A DNA stretch of 42,117 bases from Bacillota bacterium. GTDB lineage: Bacteria; Bacillota_I; Bacilli_A; Acholeplasmatales; UBA5453. The notes under the pieces were generated by a model. That model was given only the letters and a program-made list of their open reading frames with translations. It made no database searches and was not told where the DNA came from. The stretch spans positions 1-42,117 of the forward strand of contig JAEZHT010000005.1 in assembly GCA_023436805.1 (NCBI GenBank). The letters are read 5' to 3'. Position numbers and translations under genes: made by a program. Below, one piece after another: positions 8,153-16,039 of the stretch (within the stretch, counting starts at the first letter, position 1; each line of letters opens with the position of its first letter).

Positions 8153-8754
8153 TGGTTCCTTTTAGAAATGCTCATACCGTCTCCGATATCGAACAATTCA
8201 CTTTCATAATCTGTATGATCTTTTAAAAATTGTTTGAATGATGCCAGTCTTTTGACTAAATTTTTGGTCCCTCTAGAAACGGTATCTAGATCGACATTGT
8301 GAAAATTTAGATTGTCTGTAATGATGATGCCCCCCACATTTAAGTAAGGTTCAAATTTGGTGAAGAACTTTTCGTATTGGGCTTTGGCGGCATCGATAAA
8401 AATTGCGTCAAATCGACTAGATGGATCCAGTTCAATGTCTAAAGCATCACCAAATAACAACGTAATCTCGTCTTTTAAATCAAATGTGTCGACATTTTTA
8501 CATGCGAGCGTATGCAACTCAGGTTCGCGTTCAATGGTCGTGACTTTTACGCCTGCGTGGATCACCATCGCCAAAGCGCTATACCCCACCGCTGAACCGA
8601 TTTCTAAAACGTTTTTTACGTGGTGCTTTTCAAGGGTTTCCACCAAAAATAAAAGCCCATCGTCAGATAGGATTGGTACTTTTAAAGATTGGGCTTTTAG
8701 TTTGAGTTCGTTAATCTTCGTCAGATTCGTCTTCGTCTTGTGCTTCTTCGTCAT
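8149..8754 (-). CDS. trmR: tRNA 5-hydroxyuridine methyltransferase TrmR-like
   Basis: The protein of about 201 residues is a class I O-methyltransferase of the COMT type. Motif I is VLEIGSAVGYSALAM, then VTTIEREPEL, then FDAIFIDAAKAQYEKFF with the metal-binding aspartate, and IIITDNLNFH. TrmR methylates 5-hydroxyuridine at tRNA U34 to 5-methoxyuridine. It precedes the two trhP genes, so the three form a complete pathway. The start is a choice among GTG 8766, ATG 8763 and ATG 8754; the last is preferred because AGGTGA lies eight bases upstream. The start region overlaps the DUF1292 gene by 44 bases, encoding a lysine-rich N-terminus from DNA that encodes an acidic tail in the other frame. Confidence 0.85.
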   Translation of the reverse strand: MTKKHKTKTNLTKINELKLKAQSLKVPILSDDGLLFLVETLEKHHVKNVLEIGSAVGYSALAMVIHAGVKVTTIEREPELHTLACKNVDTFDLKDEITLLFGDALDIELDPSSRFDAIFIDAAKAQYEKFFTKFEPYLNVGGIIITDNLNFHNVDLDTVSRGTKNLVKRLASFKQFLKDHTDYESELFDIGDGMSISKRNQ

Positions 8755-9001
8755 CCTGGTCATCACCTAAGTAGTTTTCTAATAACTCATCAAGCATTTC
8801 CCATTCTTCGTCAGTTTGCACATCCTCAAAGTAGCCTTCGCCACTCTCGGTCTCAACGAATACAGCCGCGCTGATTTCATCGCGGTCGGAAAATTGAAAT
8901 ACCACATAATTCTTTTCAGTTTGTTCAGAGTAATGGGTAAACAGAATGTCTGCCATCACTTCTTGGCCATCATAAATGATGGTGAGTTTGTTATCTTCCA
9001 T
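8711..9001 (-). CDS. yrzB: DUF1292 protein, YrzB-like
   Basis: The 96-residue acidic protein has the DUF1292 pattern: LTIIYDGQEVMADILFTHY, then NYVVFQFSDRDEISAAVFVE and a long acidic tail rich in Asp and Glu. The function is unknown. The gene lies between ruvX and trmR, as in Bacillus (yrrK-yrzB), which supports the name. AAAGGAG lies nine bases before ATG 9001. There is no cysteine, membrane segment or catalytic motif. Confidence 0.85.
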   Translation of the reverse strand: MEDNKLTIIYDGQEVMADILFTHYSEQTEKNYVVFQFSDRDEISAAVFVETESGEGYFEDVQTDEEWEMLDELLENYLGDDQDDEEAQDEDESDED

Positions 9002-9002
9002 A

Positions 9003-9419
9003 TTAATCTCCTTTTCGGTTTAAATAACTTTGGAGATTGATGAGTGCTGCTAATTCATCCTTCTTTTGTCTTTGTTTGTCTTTTTTAATACCCATTTCAG
9101 TCATCAGTGCCAAAGCTTCATATGTCGATAGACGTTCATCCCAAAGCACGACTTTCGCTTTGGTTTTCGACTCAAGCATCGCTTTAAATGATTCACTGAC
9201 TTGGGCACGGATACCAATGTCATCATTCATGTGTTTTGGATAACCCAAAACCACGACATCGACACCTTCTTCATGGATATATTTTGAAATGTAATTCGCA
9301 GCGTCCTCATAATGGTTTTCATAAAAACGATAGGTCCCTACAGGGTTTGAAAAAATACCTGAATCACTCCTTGAAATGCCCAAGGTTTTCTCCCCTAAAT
9401 CTAGACCAATGTAAATCAA
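9003..9419 (-). CDS. ruvX: RuvX/YqgF RNase H-fold nuclease
   Basis: The 138-residue protein has the YqgF layout: IGLDLGEKTLGISRSD at the N-terminus, VVVLGYPKHMNDDIG in the middle, VVLWDERLSTYEA, and a KKDELAALINLQSYL end. The conserved acidic residues of the RNase H fold are present. YqgF members process the 5' end of pre-16S rRNA, and the name RuvX reflects an old Holliday-junction hypothesis. The start is TTG at 9419, overlapping the alaS stop as TTGA, with AGGAG eight bases upstream. It is the second gene of the alaS operon. Confidence 0.93.
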   Translation of the reverse strand: MIYIGLDLGEKTLGISRSDSGIFSNPVGTYRFYENHYEDAANYISKYIHEEGVDVVVLGYPKHMNDDIGIRAQVSESFKAMLESKTKAKVVLWDERLSTYEALALMTEMGIKKDKQRQKKDELAALINLQSYLNRKGD

Positions 9420-12019
9420 TTAAACCACTCCTTGAAGGATGCTACGATATCTTCTAGTTTCGATTTATCTGCGGTACCACCTTGAGCAAAGTCAGATTTG
9501 CCACCACCAGAACCATTCGAAACAGCCGCTGCTTTTTGAATCATCGCTTTCGCATCTACTTTGTTTGTTTTACATAAGAAGAGGAGTTTTTCATCGGTTT
9601 CATTGATCAAACATACCACTTCCGCTTTTATTTTATCATAGATTGCATCGACGAGTTGCTTTTGAATGTCTTTATCTAAATTCTTTTCAAGAATGATTTG
9701 ATATTTACTATCGGATTGGATGTATGCATCGAGATTAGATAACGCTTGTTTTTGTTTGAGTTGAAGGAGATTCTTTTCCAAATTTTTATTGTGTTCTTTG
9801 AGTACTTCAACGTATTTTCTCAGGGCGATGATGTCATTGTATGAACCAATCAAACGACTTCTGCTTGGGGCATCTACCCTAAATTTAGAATCGATTTGTT
9901 TCAATTCAGACACCAAACGTTCCTCTTTTTGTTTCAGTGTATCGATTTCTGCTTCAAATGGTTTTAATGCATAAACCATATCGGACTCTAAGTGTTTACC
10001 TGTCACCGCTTCAACACGGTAAATCCCTGAACCAATCGATTCATAAGATGTAATCGCGAAACGTTCAATATCACTCGTACGTTTCACATGGGTACCCCCA
10101 CAAAGTTCAATCGAATAATTGCCGATATTGACGACGCGAACGATGTCATGGTATTTTTCACCAAACAGTGCCATCGCACCCATCGCTTTTGCTTGTTCTA
10201 GTGGCATTTCAATGGTATCTACAGGATAATCTCTTAAAATAGCTTCATTGACGATGGCTTCTATTTTGAGCAATTCTTCAACGGTTAATGCTTCATAGTT
10301 ATTGAAGTCAAAACGCATGGTTTGTTCACTAACTTGTGACCCTTGTTGGTTGGAGTGGTTGCCTAAAGTGACTTTTAAAGCTTTGTGGAATAAGTGTGCT
10401 GCCGAGTGGTTTTTTATGATGCGTGTGCGATTCGTTGAATCCACTTCACATAAAACCATTTCACCTTCATCGAAAGATTCATCCATCACATGTAGGGTTT
10501 GACCATTCGGAAGTTTAACCACATCTTTGACTGGATAGCCATTGATGGTGCCTTTATCCGCCACTTGTCCACCCATGGTCGCATAGAATGGGGTTTTGTC
10601 TAATACAACGCCTTGAGGGAATGATTTGATGACCTCACTTCTAGAAGATAGCGTATCATAACCAATAAATACACTTGGCGTCTTAAAGGACAAGAATTCA
10701 GCTTCTTGAGATTTCATAGAATTTTCAGCGTTACGGTTTGCTCTAGAAAGTTCTTTTTGTCTTTCCATCAGTGCTTTAAAACCTTCAAGATCCACGGTTT
10801 TACCCAACTCTTCTGATAATTCTAACGTGAGTTCGATTGGGAATCCATAGGTATCATATAATTTAAAAGCATCTTCTTTTTTGAGTTCAGATACACCTTC
10901 TAAGGCTTCTAATAAATGTTTTTCACCTGAAGCCAAGGTTTCTAAGAACTTGTTTTCTTCAGCGAGTATGACACGTTTAACCATTTTTTCATTGTCTTTA
11001 ACATTGTTATAGAAATGGCCCATGATTTGAATGACATCATCCACAAGTAAGTGTAAGAATGCTTCTTGTAGACCCAGTTTTTTACCATATTTGGTGGCAC
11101 GTCTCAACAATCTTCTTAAGACATAACCTCGACCTTCGTTGGATAAAATCGCCCCATCCGCAATCGCCATAGACAAGGTCTTCACATGGTCAGCAATGAC
11201 TTTGAATGCCATTTGGCCGGTATAAGTCACACCCGATAATTTTTCGGTGTGCTGGATGATTGGCATGAATAAGTCGGTTTCAAAATTGGTCTTAGTCCCT
11301 TGAATGACGCAAGCGAAACGTTCTAGTCCAGCACCAGTATCAATGTTTTTGTTTGGTAATTCCTTATAATCTTTTCTTGGGGTCCCTGGTTTGGCATTGT
11401 ACTGTGAGAAAACAATGTTCCAAATTTCAATGAAACGTTCGTTTTCAATGTCATTTTCAATCAATTCTTTGCCACGAAGGTCGTATTGTTCACCGCGGTC
11501 AAAATAAATTTCCGTATCTGGACCGGATGGACCTTCACCAATTTCCCAGAAATTGGATTCAAGCGGAATCAAATGGGTTGGGTCGACACCCAAAGAAATC
11601 CATTTATCTCTCGCAACAAAATCGTCTGGATAATAAGTCATGTATAGTTTTTCTTTTGGAAAGCCAAAATACTTTTCACTGGTGAGGAGTTCAAAGCCAA
11701 ATTCAATCGCTTCAGGCTTAAAATAATCCCCAATGGAAAAGTTTCCGAGCATTTCAAAGAAAGTATGGTGACGTGCGGTTCTACCAACGTTATCAATATC
11801 GTTGGTGCGGATACACTTTTGGATATTGGTCAAACGTGGGTTAGGCGGCATCGCAGACCCATCAAAGTATTTCTTGAGTGGTGCGACCCCGGCGTTGATC
11901 CATAAAAGTGTTTTGTCACCCATCGGCACTAAGGATGCGGATGGTTCAATTTTGTGGCCTTTCGATTCAAAAAATCGTAGCCATGTTTGTCTAATTTCGT
12001 CTGCGGTCATGTATCTCAT
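9416..12019 (-). CDS. alaS: Alanine--tRNA ligase
   Basis: The protein of 867 residues has the full AlaRS layout. The class II catalytic domain includes FFESKGHKIEPSASLVP and LLWINAGVAPLKKYF. The editing domain has HSAAHLFHKAL (HxxxH) and CGGTHVKRT (CxxxH). The C-terminal region ends with NGSGGGKSDFAQGGT, as in the C-Ala domain. It charges tRNA-Ala and clears Ser and Gly mischarges. The start chosen is ATG 12019, with GGAGG six bases upstream. A frame extending upstream to GTG 12085 was rejected, because that region is the T-box leader. The T-box makes expression respond to uncharged tRNA-Ala. Confidence 0.97.
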   Translation of the reverse strand: MRYMTADEIRQTWLRFFESKGHKIEPSASLVPMGDKTLLWINAGVAPLKKYFDGSAMPPNPRLTNIQKCIRTNDIDNVGRTARHHTFFEMLGNFSIGDYFKPEAIEFGFELLTSEKYFGFPKEKLYMTYYPDDFVARDKWISLGVDPTHLIPLESNFWEIGEGPSGPDTEIYFDRGEQYDLRGKELIENDIENERFIEIWNIVFSQYNAKPGTPRKDYKELPNKNIDTGAGLERFACVIQGTKTNFETDLFMPIIQHTEKLSGVTYTGQMAFKVIADHVKTLSMAIADGAILSNEGRGYVLRRLLRRATKYGKKLGLQEAFLHLLVDDVIQIMGHFYNNVKDNEKMVKRVILAEENKFLETLASGEKHLLEALEGVSELKKEDAFKLYDTYGFPIELTLELSEELGKTVDLEGFKALMERQKELSRANRNAENSMKSQEAEFLSFKTPSVFIGYDTLSSRSEVIKSFPQGVVLDKTPFYATMGGQVADKGTINGYPVKDVVKLPNGQTLHVMDESFDEGEMVLCEVDSTNRTRIIKNHSAAHLFHKALKVTLGNHSNQQGSQVSEQTMRFDFNNYEALTVEELLKIEAIVNEAILRDYPVDTIEMPLEQAKAMGAMALFGEKYHDIVRVVNIGNYSIELCGGTHVKRTSDIERFAITSYESIGSGIYRVEAVTGKHLESDMVYALKPFEAEIDTLKQKEERLVSELKQIDSKFRVDAPSRSRLIGSYNDIIALRKYVEVLKEHNKNLEKNLLQLKQKQALSNLDAYIQSDSKYQIILEKNLDKDIQKQLVDAIYDKIKAEVVCLINETDEKLLFLCKTNKVDAKAMIQKAAAVSNGSGGGKSDFAQGGTADKSKLEDIVASFKEWFN

Positions 12020-12032
12020 GTCTTTCCTCCAT

Positions 12033-12240
12033 AAAAAAAGTCCATAGAATTTGCATTCTAAGGACGATGTTAATCGCGGTACCACCTTAGTTCTAACCCC
12101 TAAAAGATTAGCCCTTCATTGTACTGTTAAGGCCAGTTTACCATTCGCTCCCAAGTAGCTTCATGAATACCGTGATCACTTTCACCTAACTGATCTCTCT
12201 TTGATTTGGTCGTCATTACTTATCTTGTTCTTCGCTCTAT
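12033..12240 (-). ncRNA. T-box riboswitch leader for alaS (tRNA-Ala)
   Basis: The minus-strand leader of about 210 bases has the T-box sequence AAGGTGGTACCGCG (12088-12075). A terminator follows: GTCCTTAGAAT paired with ATTCTATGGAC and a run of U (12065-12033). Upstream is the apical AGGTGAAAG and a GAAGCTAC stretch (12162-12155); the GCU triplet fits an alanine specifier. Uncharged tRNA-Ala would pair with GCU and the TGGTACC bulge to form the antiterminator. The specifier position is inferred by eye and not from a folded model. Confidence 0.93.
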
Positions 12241-12244
12241 TGCT

Positions 12245-12272
12245 ATTTTATCATAAATCCCTACTTTTACAA
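12245..12272 (-). promoter_or_regulatory. alaS operon promoter
   Basis: TTGTAA (12272-12267), a 16-base spacer and TAAAAT (12250-12245) on the minus strand. It lies about 5-10 bases before the T-box leader begins. A palindrome, CATAATC-CATT-GATTATG (12274-12291), stands directly upstream and contains the end of the neighbouring cotH gene. Confidence 0.75.
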
Positions 12273-12286
12273 GCATAATCCATTGA

Positions 12287-13723
12287 TTATGGACGTTTTG
12301 TTGGGTTATTGGTGTAATAGTTCAATTGGTTGATGATGTCGTTTCGTTTGCCATCAATATACCATGAGATATTTCTAACCCCAAATGCGATTGGCCATTT
12401 GGCAGATTGTATATCATCTGAATACAATGCCTTAACGGCTAAATGGGCATCCAAAAATGCAGTTTCACTGAAATAATCTTCTTCAATGAGTGTTTTCAAG
12501 TGTGCTTCGTATTGTAATTGGTATTCGGGAATGTCTAGTATTTTATCGGTGAGCGGGTGTTTGATTTCTCTACCAACCAATACTGAATTTAGGTTACCCC
12601 ACTGATAAATATCCATGCCAATGGAGTAATTGGTGAATACCGGTGCGCCGTCCCACCCTTGTCCTAATCCATGGTCATAGTCATATGGGATCATGGTCCA
12701 TTTGCCTGTGACGTTGTTTCGATATAAATAATAGTTGTTGCCCATGGCACGGTAATCGTCTGGGTTACCCAACAATACACCAATCGCGAGTAGGCGTAAT
12801 AAACGATCTACATCAAAATTCGCTTCGATATAAGTCTTAAAATACGACCCTTCTAAGGTATTGGTCATTTCCATGAATGTCACAATATCACTGGTATCGT
12901 TGGTTTTTTTATTGGTTTTTAAGTCATAACTTGGAAAATAATGACTCGCTTCATCTTTAATACCTATGGCACGTGGGTCATAACCGAGTTCAAGACTGGC
13001 AGGACCAAATTGTTGCCACAAGACTTTGTATAAATTGCCTTGGTCTTCATTGGGAAAACGTTTGGATAAAAACGATTGGTCAATCGATTCAATCACGTTA
13101 TAAATGCCTAAGAAATGGGTCACACTGCCCACTTTTAAATACATTTTAGCATGCGTTACTCTAGGCGCGAATACACCATACGTTCTGAATAAATCGTATG
13201 AATACTTTTCAGAAACATAGGTAGCATCTTCGTTTCGGTTATACTTAAAATTCAGTTCAGTCATACCAAAAACTTCACGTTTATTAATGGCTTTTTCAGC
13301 TTCTGAACCAGATTCAAGATAGAGTGGCTTATCAAAATATACTTTGTAGGATACAGGTCTAAGGTTACCCTCATTGTCTATCATGCGTGTACGTGAGGTA
13401 TTCCCTCTCGTACGCCAAGCGACTTGATCGATTTCAAGTTCACCTTGGGCGTCACGATAAATCAATTTGCCTTGAACCACAGCATCTGTTTTTAAATCGC
13501 CAAACTGGTTTCTATATTCAACCATGTATTGATCTAATTTATAAAACTCTGTGGTGGTCACTTCGAGCGTAAAGGATTTTTCATTATCATCGTCAAACAA
13601 CCGTTCATAATCGGCGTTGACAATGGGTTCAGGCAGTGGGTCTGGATTGTTGTTGATTGGGGTGTCACAAGCGGTTAAAAAACCTAAACTCACCGTGATA
13701 CAAATGAGTATAAACTTTTTCAT
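12287..13723 (-). CDS. CotH-like kinase-fold lipoprotein
   Basis: The 478-residue protein has a signal peptide ending in a lipobox LTAC near residue 19, so it is probably anchored in the outer face of the membrane. The body matches the CotH kinase fold: RTRGNTSRTRM, ESIDQSFLSKRF, and PYDYDHGLGQGWDG near residues 345-358, corresponding to the Mg-binding D-containing motif of CotH. CotH of spore formers phosphorylates coat proteins; here no spore genes are seen, and many non-spore-formers have secreted CotH-like proteins. The target is unknown. It is the last gene of an operon; its ATG overlaps the PAP2 stop as ATGA. Confidence 0.85.
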   Translation of the reverse strand: MKKFILICITVSLGFLTACDTPINNNPDPLPEPIVNADYERLFDDDNEKSFTLEVTTTEFYKLDQYMVEYRNQFGDLKTDAVVQGKLIYRDAQGELEIDQVAWRTRGNTSRTRMIDNEGNLRPVSYKVYFDKPLYLESGSEAEKAINKREVFGMTELNFKYNRNEDATYVSEKYSYDLFRTYGVFAPRVTHAKMYLKVGSVTHFLGIYNVIESIDQSFLSKRFPNEDQGNLYKVLWQQFGPASLELGYDPRAIGIKDEASHYFPSYDLKTNKKTNDTSDIVTFMEMTNTLEGSYFKTYIEANFDVDRLLRLLAIGVLLGNPDDYRAMGNNYYLYRNNVTGKWTMIPYDYDHGLGQGWDGAPVFTNYSIGMDIYQWGNLNSVLVGREIKHPLTDKILDIPEYQLQYEAHLKTLIEEDYFSETAFLDAHLAVKALYSDDIQSAKWPIAFGVRNISWYIDGKRNDIINQLNYYTNNPTKRP

Positions 13724-14589
13724 TTGGCCCTCTTAAATAGTTTCTTGGAAACCCACATCATCCCTAGGCTAGCCCATAAAGCAATGATAAAATATCGGAT
13801 AAAATCAAAACTCAAATCTAAAAATGTTGGATTTAAGTCGACATCAGCCGAATACGGAAACACAAATTTAAGTCCTTCTTTTAGCCCGAATGCAATCGCC
13901 AAACCGAGCAATACTTTAGTCACTTGAATCCATAGCGGTGCAGCCACTTTATATTTGACATATTTCTTTTCAAGGAAATACCCAACCGCTAAACCGATGT
14001 ATGCCCCACCCGCAACAAATAAGGGTTCTTGGTGGAAAAATGCCATCAATATGAGTAATACGGGTACTGGATACAAAGCACGGATGTGTTCTCTATCAAA
14101 ATTGCCCACACCTAGTAAGAACATGAATGTAGAACCTAATATCAATCCTAACACGAGGCCTACCAACACGTCTTCTAAATAATGTTGACCCAAATACATG
14201 CGGGACAGTGGTACCAAGATGATCATCGCGATCATCAAGCCGCGGACCCATTTGGCATAATAATATTCATTCCAGAGATTGATGGCCAATGACCCTGCAG
14301 CTTGTGCATGTCCACTTGGCATCGATGACCCTTCGGTTTGTTGGAGAATCGGTCTCGCACCTTCTTGATATGGTCTGGGTTTGTTGGTCAATGCTTTTAA
14401 TCCCCCATTAATGAAGGCAGACCCCAAATAAGCGACCATCAATTTGAACGCAAACTTTTTGTCCACAGTCCAATATAAAACAGCCCCTAAGAGGATGAAA
14501 AAGTATTGATCACCAAACTCGGTGATGATGCGCATGACCCAGTCTAACGCTGGGTTCGAAAACGATTGTAAAAATTCAATGATTTGCAT
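13720..14589 (-). CDS. PAP2-family membrane phosphatase
   Basis: The 289-residue membrane protein has the three PAP2 phosphatase motifs: KALTNKPRP (KxxxxxxRP), PSGHAQ, and SRMYLGQHYLEDV (SRxxxxxHxxxD). Several membrane segments surround them. Such enzymes dephosphorylate lipid phosphates such as phosphatidate or undecaprenyl diphosphate. A specific substrate cannot be chosen. Because it sits between a patatin phospholipase and a CotH-like lipoprotein, a role in phospholipid turnover is plausible. The patatin stop TAA abuts its ATG at 14589. Confidence 0.92.
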   Translation of the reverse strand: MQIIEFLQSFSNPALDWVMRIITEFGDQYFFILLGAVLYWTVDKKFAFKLMVAYLGSAFINGGLKALTNKPRPYQEGARPILQQTEGSSMPSGHAQAAGSLAINLWNEYYYAKWVRGLMIAMIILVPLSRMYLGQHYLEDVLVGLVLGLILGSTFMFLLGVGNFDREHIRALYPVPVLLILMAFFHQEPLFVAGGAYIGLAVGYFLEKKYVKYKVAAPLWIQVTKVLLGLAIAFGLKEGLKFVFPYSADVDLNPTFLDLSFDFIRYFIIALWASLGMMWVSKKLFKRAK

Positions 14590-15579
14590 TTACTTACCTC
14601 TATTCAGTGCTTGTTCAATCTTTTCTTTGATGGACAAGCGTTTTTGTGCTTCTCTTCTGGTGATACGGCGTTCTTTACGCAATGCTTTAACACGTTCATA
14701 GGTTTCTTTAGGGGCTTCAATGAACGTGAACTTATCGACTTTAATGAAGTTCTCATTCAATCCAAATAGTCCCCGTTTTAAAACGCCTGTTTCGCGTAAC
14801 TTGGCGAATATTTCACTGGCTACCAAATACCCATAGTTTTGTCGTTCTTCAATCGATTCCTCTGTGAACCGGATGATGTCATAAGCATCAATCAGTGGCA
14901 ACGCACTGAAGACATTGAAGTCCGTTAAATTGATGAACAACACCTTATGGTTGGCATAAGCATTGTAATTAAAACCATGGTCTAAAGGGGCACTCAAAAT
15001 GACATTGCAGCCTTGTTCAATCAAAACATCTATTGGGTTATTGTCTACCAAACCCCCATCGACATAGGCTTCGTCATGGATATAAGTTGTACCAAAGAAT
15101 AGGGGGATGGATGCGGACGCAATCACCGCGTCAAAACAATTGTCCATCTCATTCAAATGAAATACGGTTTTTTCGTGATTGCCTGTACGAATTTGAGAAG
15201 CAATCTTCTTAGTATCGATGATTTTAGCAGCGACCACATAGGTATCAATTTTCGACTGTTTGACTTTTTTCACATCGATATATTTTTCAAAAATGTCTCT
15301 CAAGACCTCAAGGCTATACAAACCTTCTTTGTCTTGTTTAATTCTAAAAGATTTTTGTTTGATTGGATTGTTGGATTGAGCCAGTTGCCAAATTTCACTG
15401 ATTTTATCGGCGTCGTTTAAAGACATCAATAAAAGGGCATTGATGGCACCAATCGAAGTGCCAGCGATGCAGTCGATTTTGTCGATTAAATTGGCATCTT
15501 GGAGCGCGCGGATGACACCCAGATGGTAACCACCTTTAGCACCGCCGCCGCCCAACATCAACCCAACTTTAACTTTCAC
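14590..15579 (-). CDS. Patatin-like phospholipase
   Basis: The 329-residue protein has all catalytic features of the patatin family: the oxyanion hole GGGGAKGGYHLG (residues 10-21), the nucleophile elbow GTSIG with S42, and DGG near residue 173 with DGGLVDNNPID. It has no signal peptide, so it acts in the cytosol or at the inner membrane face. Bacterial patatins release fatty acids from phospholipids. The start is GTG 15579, with AGGAGG nine bases upstream, and overlaps smpB by 11 bases. The C-terminus is basic (about residues 295-329). Confidence 0.93.
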   Translation of the reverse strand: MKVKVGLMLGGGGAKGGYHLGVIRALQDANLIDKIDCIAGTSIGAINALLLMSLNDADKISEIWQLAQSNNPIKQKSFRIKQDKEGLYSLEVLRDIFEKYIDVKKVKQSKIDTYVVAAKIIDTKKIASQIRTGNHEKTVFHLNEMDNCFDAVIASASIPLFFGTTYIHDEAYVDGGLVDNNPIDVLIEQGCNVILSAPLDHGFNYNAYANHKVLFINLTDFNVFSALPLIDAYDIIRFTEESIEERQNYGYLVASEIFAKLRETGVLKRGLFGLNENFIKVDKFTFIEAPKETYERVKALRKERRITRREAQKRLSIKEKIEQALNRGK

Positions 15580-16039
15580 GTCGGAAAGCCTCCTTTAAGG
15601 TCTTCTTCATGTGTTTTTTCGCATCTTCTTCTTTCAAGGATTCTCGTTTGTCGAACAGTTTTTTACCTTTCGCAATCGCGATTTCAACTTTCACTAAGCC
15701 TTCAACGAAGTATACTTTTAAAGGGATGACTGTATAGCCATCTTCTTTGATTTTCGCTTCAATCTTTAAAATTTCTTTTTTGTGCATGAGGAGTTTTCTG
15801 GTTCTGGTTTCCTCATGGTTAAACAGATTCCCGTGTGTATAAGGGGAAACGTGCATATTGATGATGAAAATTTCGCCATGTTTGATTTGAACATACGCAT
15901 CGTTGACGGATACTTTACCTTCACGGATGGATTTGACTTCCGTCCCTTTTAAGTTGATCCCTGCTTCATACGATTGTTCAATGAAATAATCATGCCTTGC
16001 CTTTTTGTTTTGGGTGACGATGGAATTCTTTTGTGTCAT
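15569..16039 (-). CDS. smpB: SsrA-binding protein SmpB
   Basis: The protein has 156 residues: the start KNSIVTQNKKARHDYFIEQ, then YEAGINLKGTEVKSIREGK, INMHVSPYTHGNLFNHEETR, and the basic C-terminal tail with KKLFDKRESLKEEDAKK. These are the standard SmpB motifs. SmpB brings tmRNA to stalled ribosomes. The start chosen is ATG 16039, with GAGG upstream; a TTG at 16054 is less likely. It overlaps the end of rnr by 50 bases, as in the Bacillus rnr-smpB pair. No tmRNA gene was seen in the window. Confidence 0.96.
   Translation of the reverse strand: MTQKNSIVTQNKKARHDYFIEQSYEAGINLKGTEVKSIREGKVSVNDAYVQIKHGEIFIINMHVSPYTHGNLFNHEETRTRKLLMHKKEILKIEAKIKEDGYTVIPLKVYFVEGLVKVEIAIAKGKKLFDKRESLKEEDAKKHMKKTLKEAFRRES

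Noticed and set aside
12020..12085. Upstream extension of alaS to GTG 12085
   Set aside because: The region encodes the T-box antiterminator and terminator, and GGAGG stands before ATG 12019.
12274..12291. Palindrome CATAATC-CATT-GATTATG as terminator of cotH
   Set aside because: A hairpin can form but no U tract follows it on the minus strand; it lies directly upstream of the alaS -35 and may be a chance or operator repeat.
12287..13723. CotH as evidence of sporulation
   Set aside because: No spore gene is nearby, the protein is a lipoprotein, and CotH-like kinases occur in many bacteria that do not form spores.
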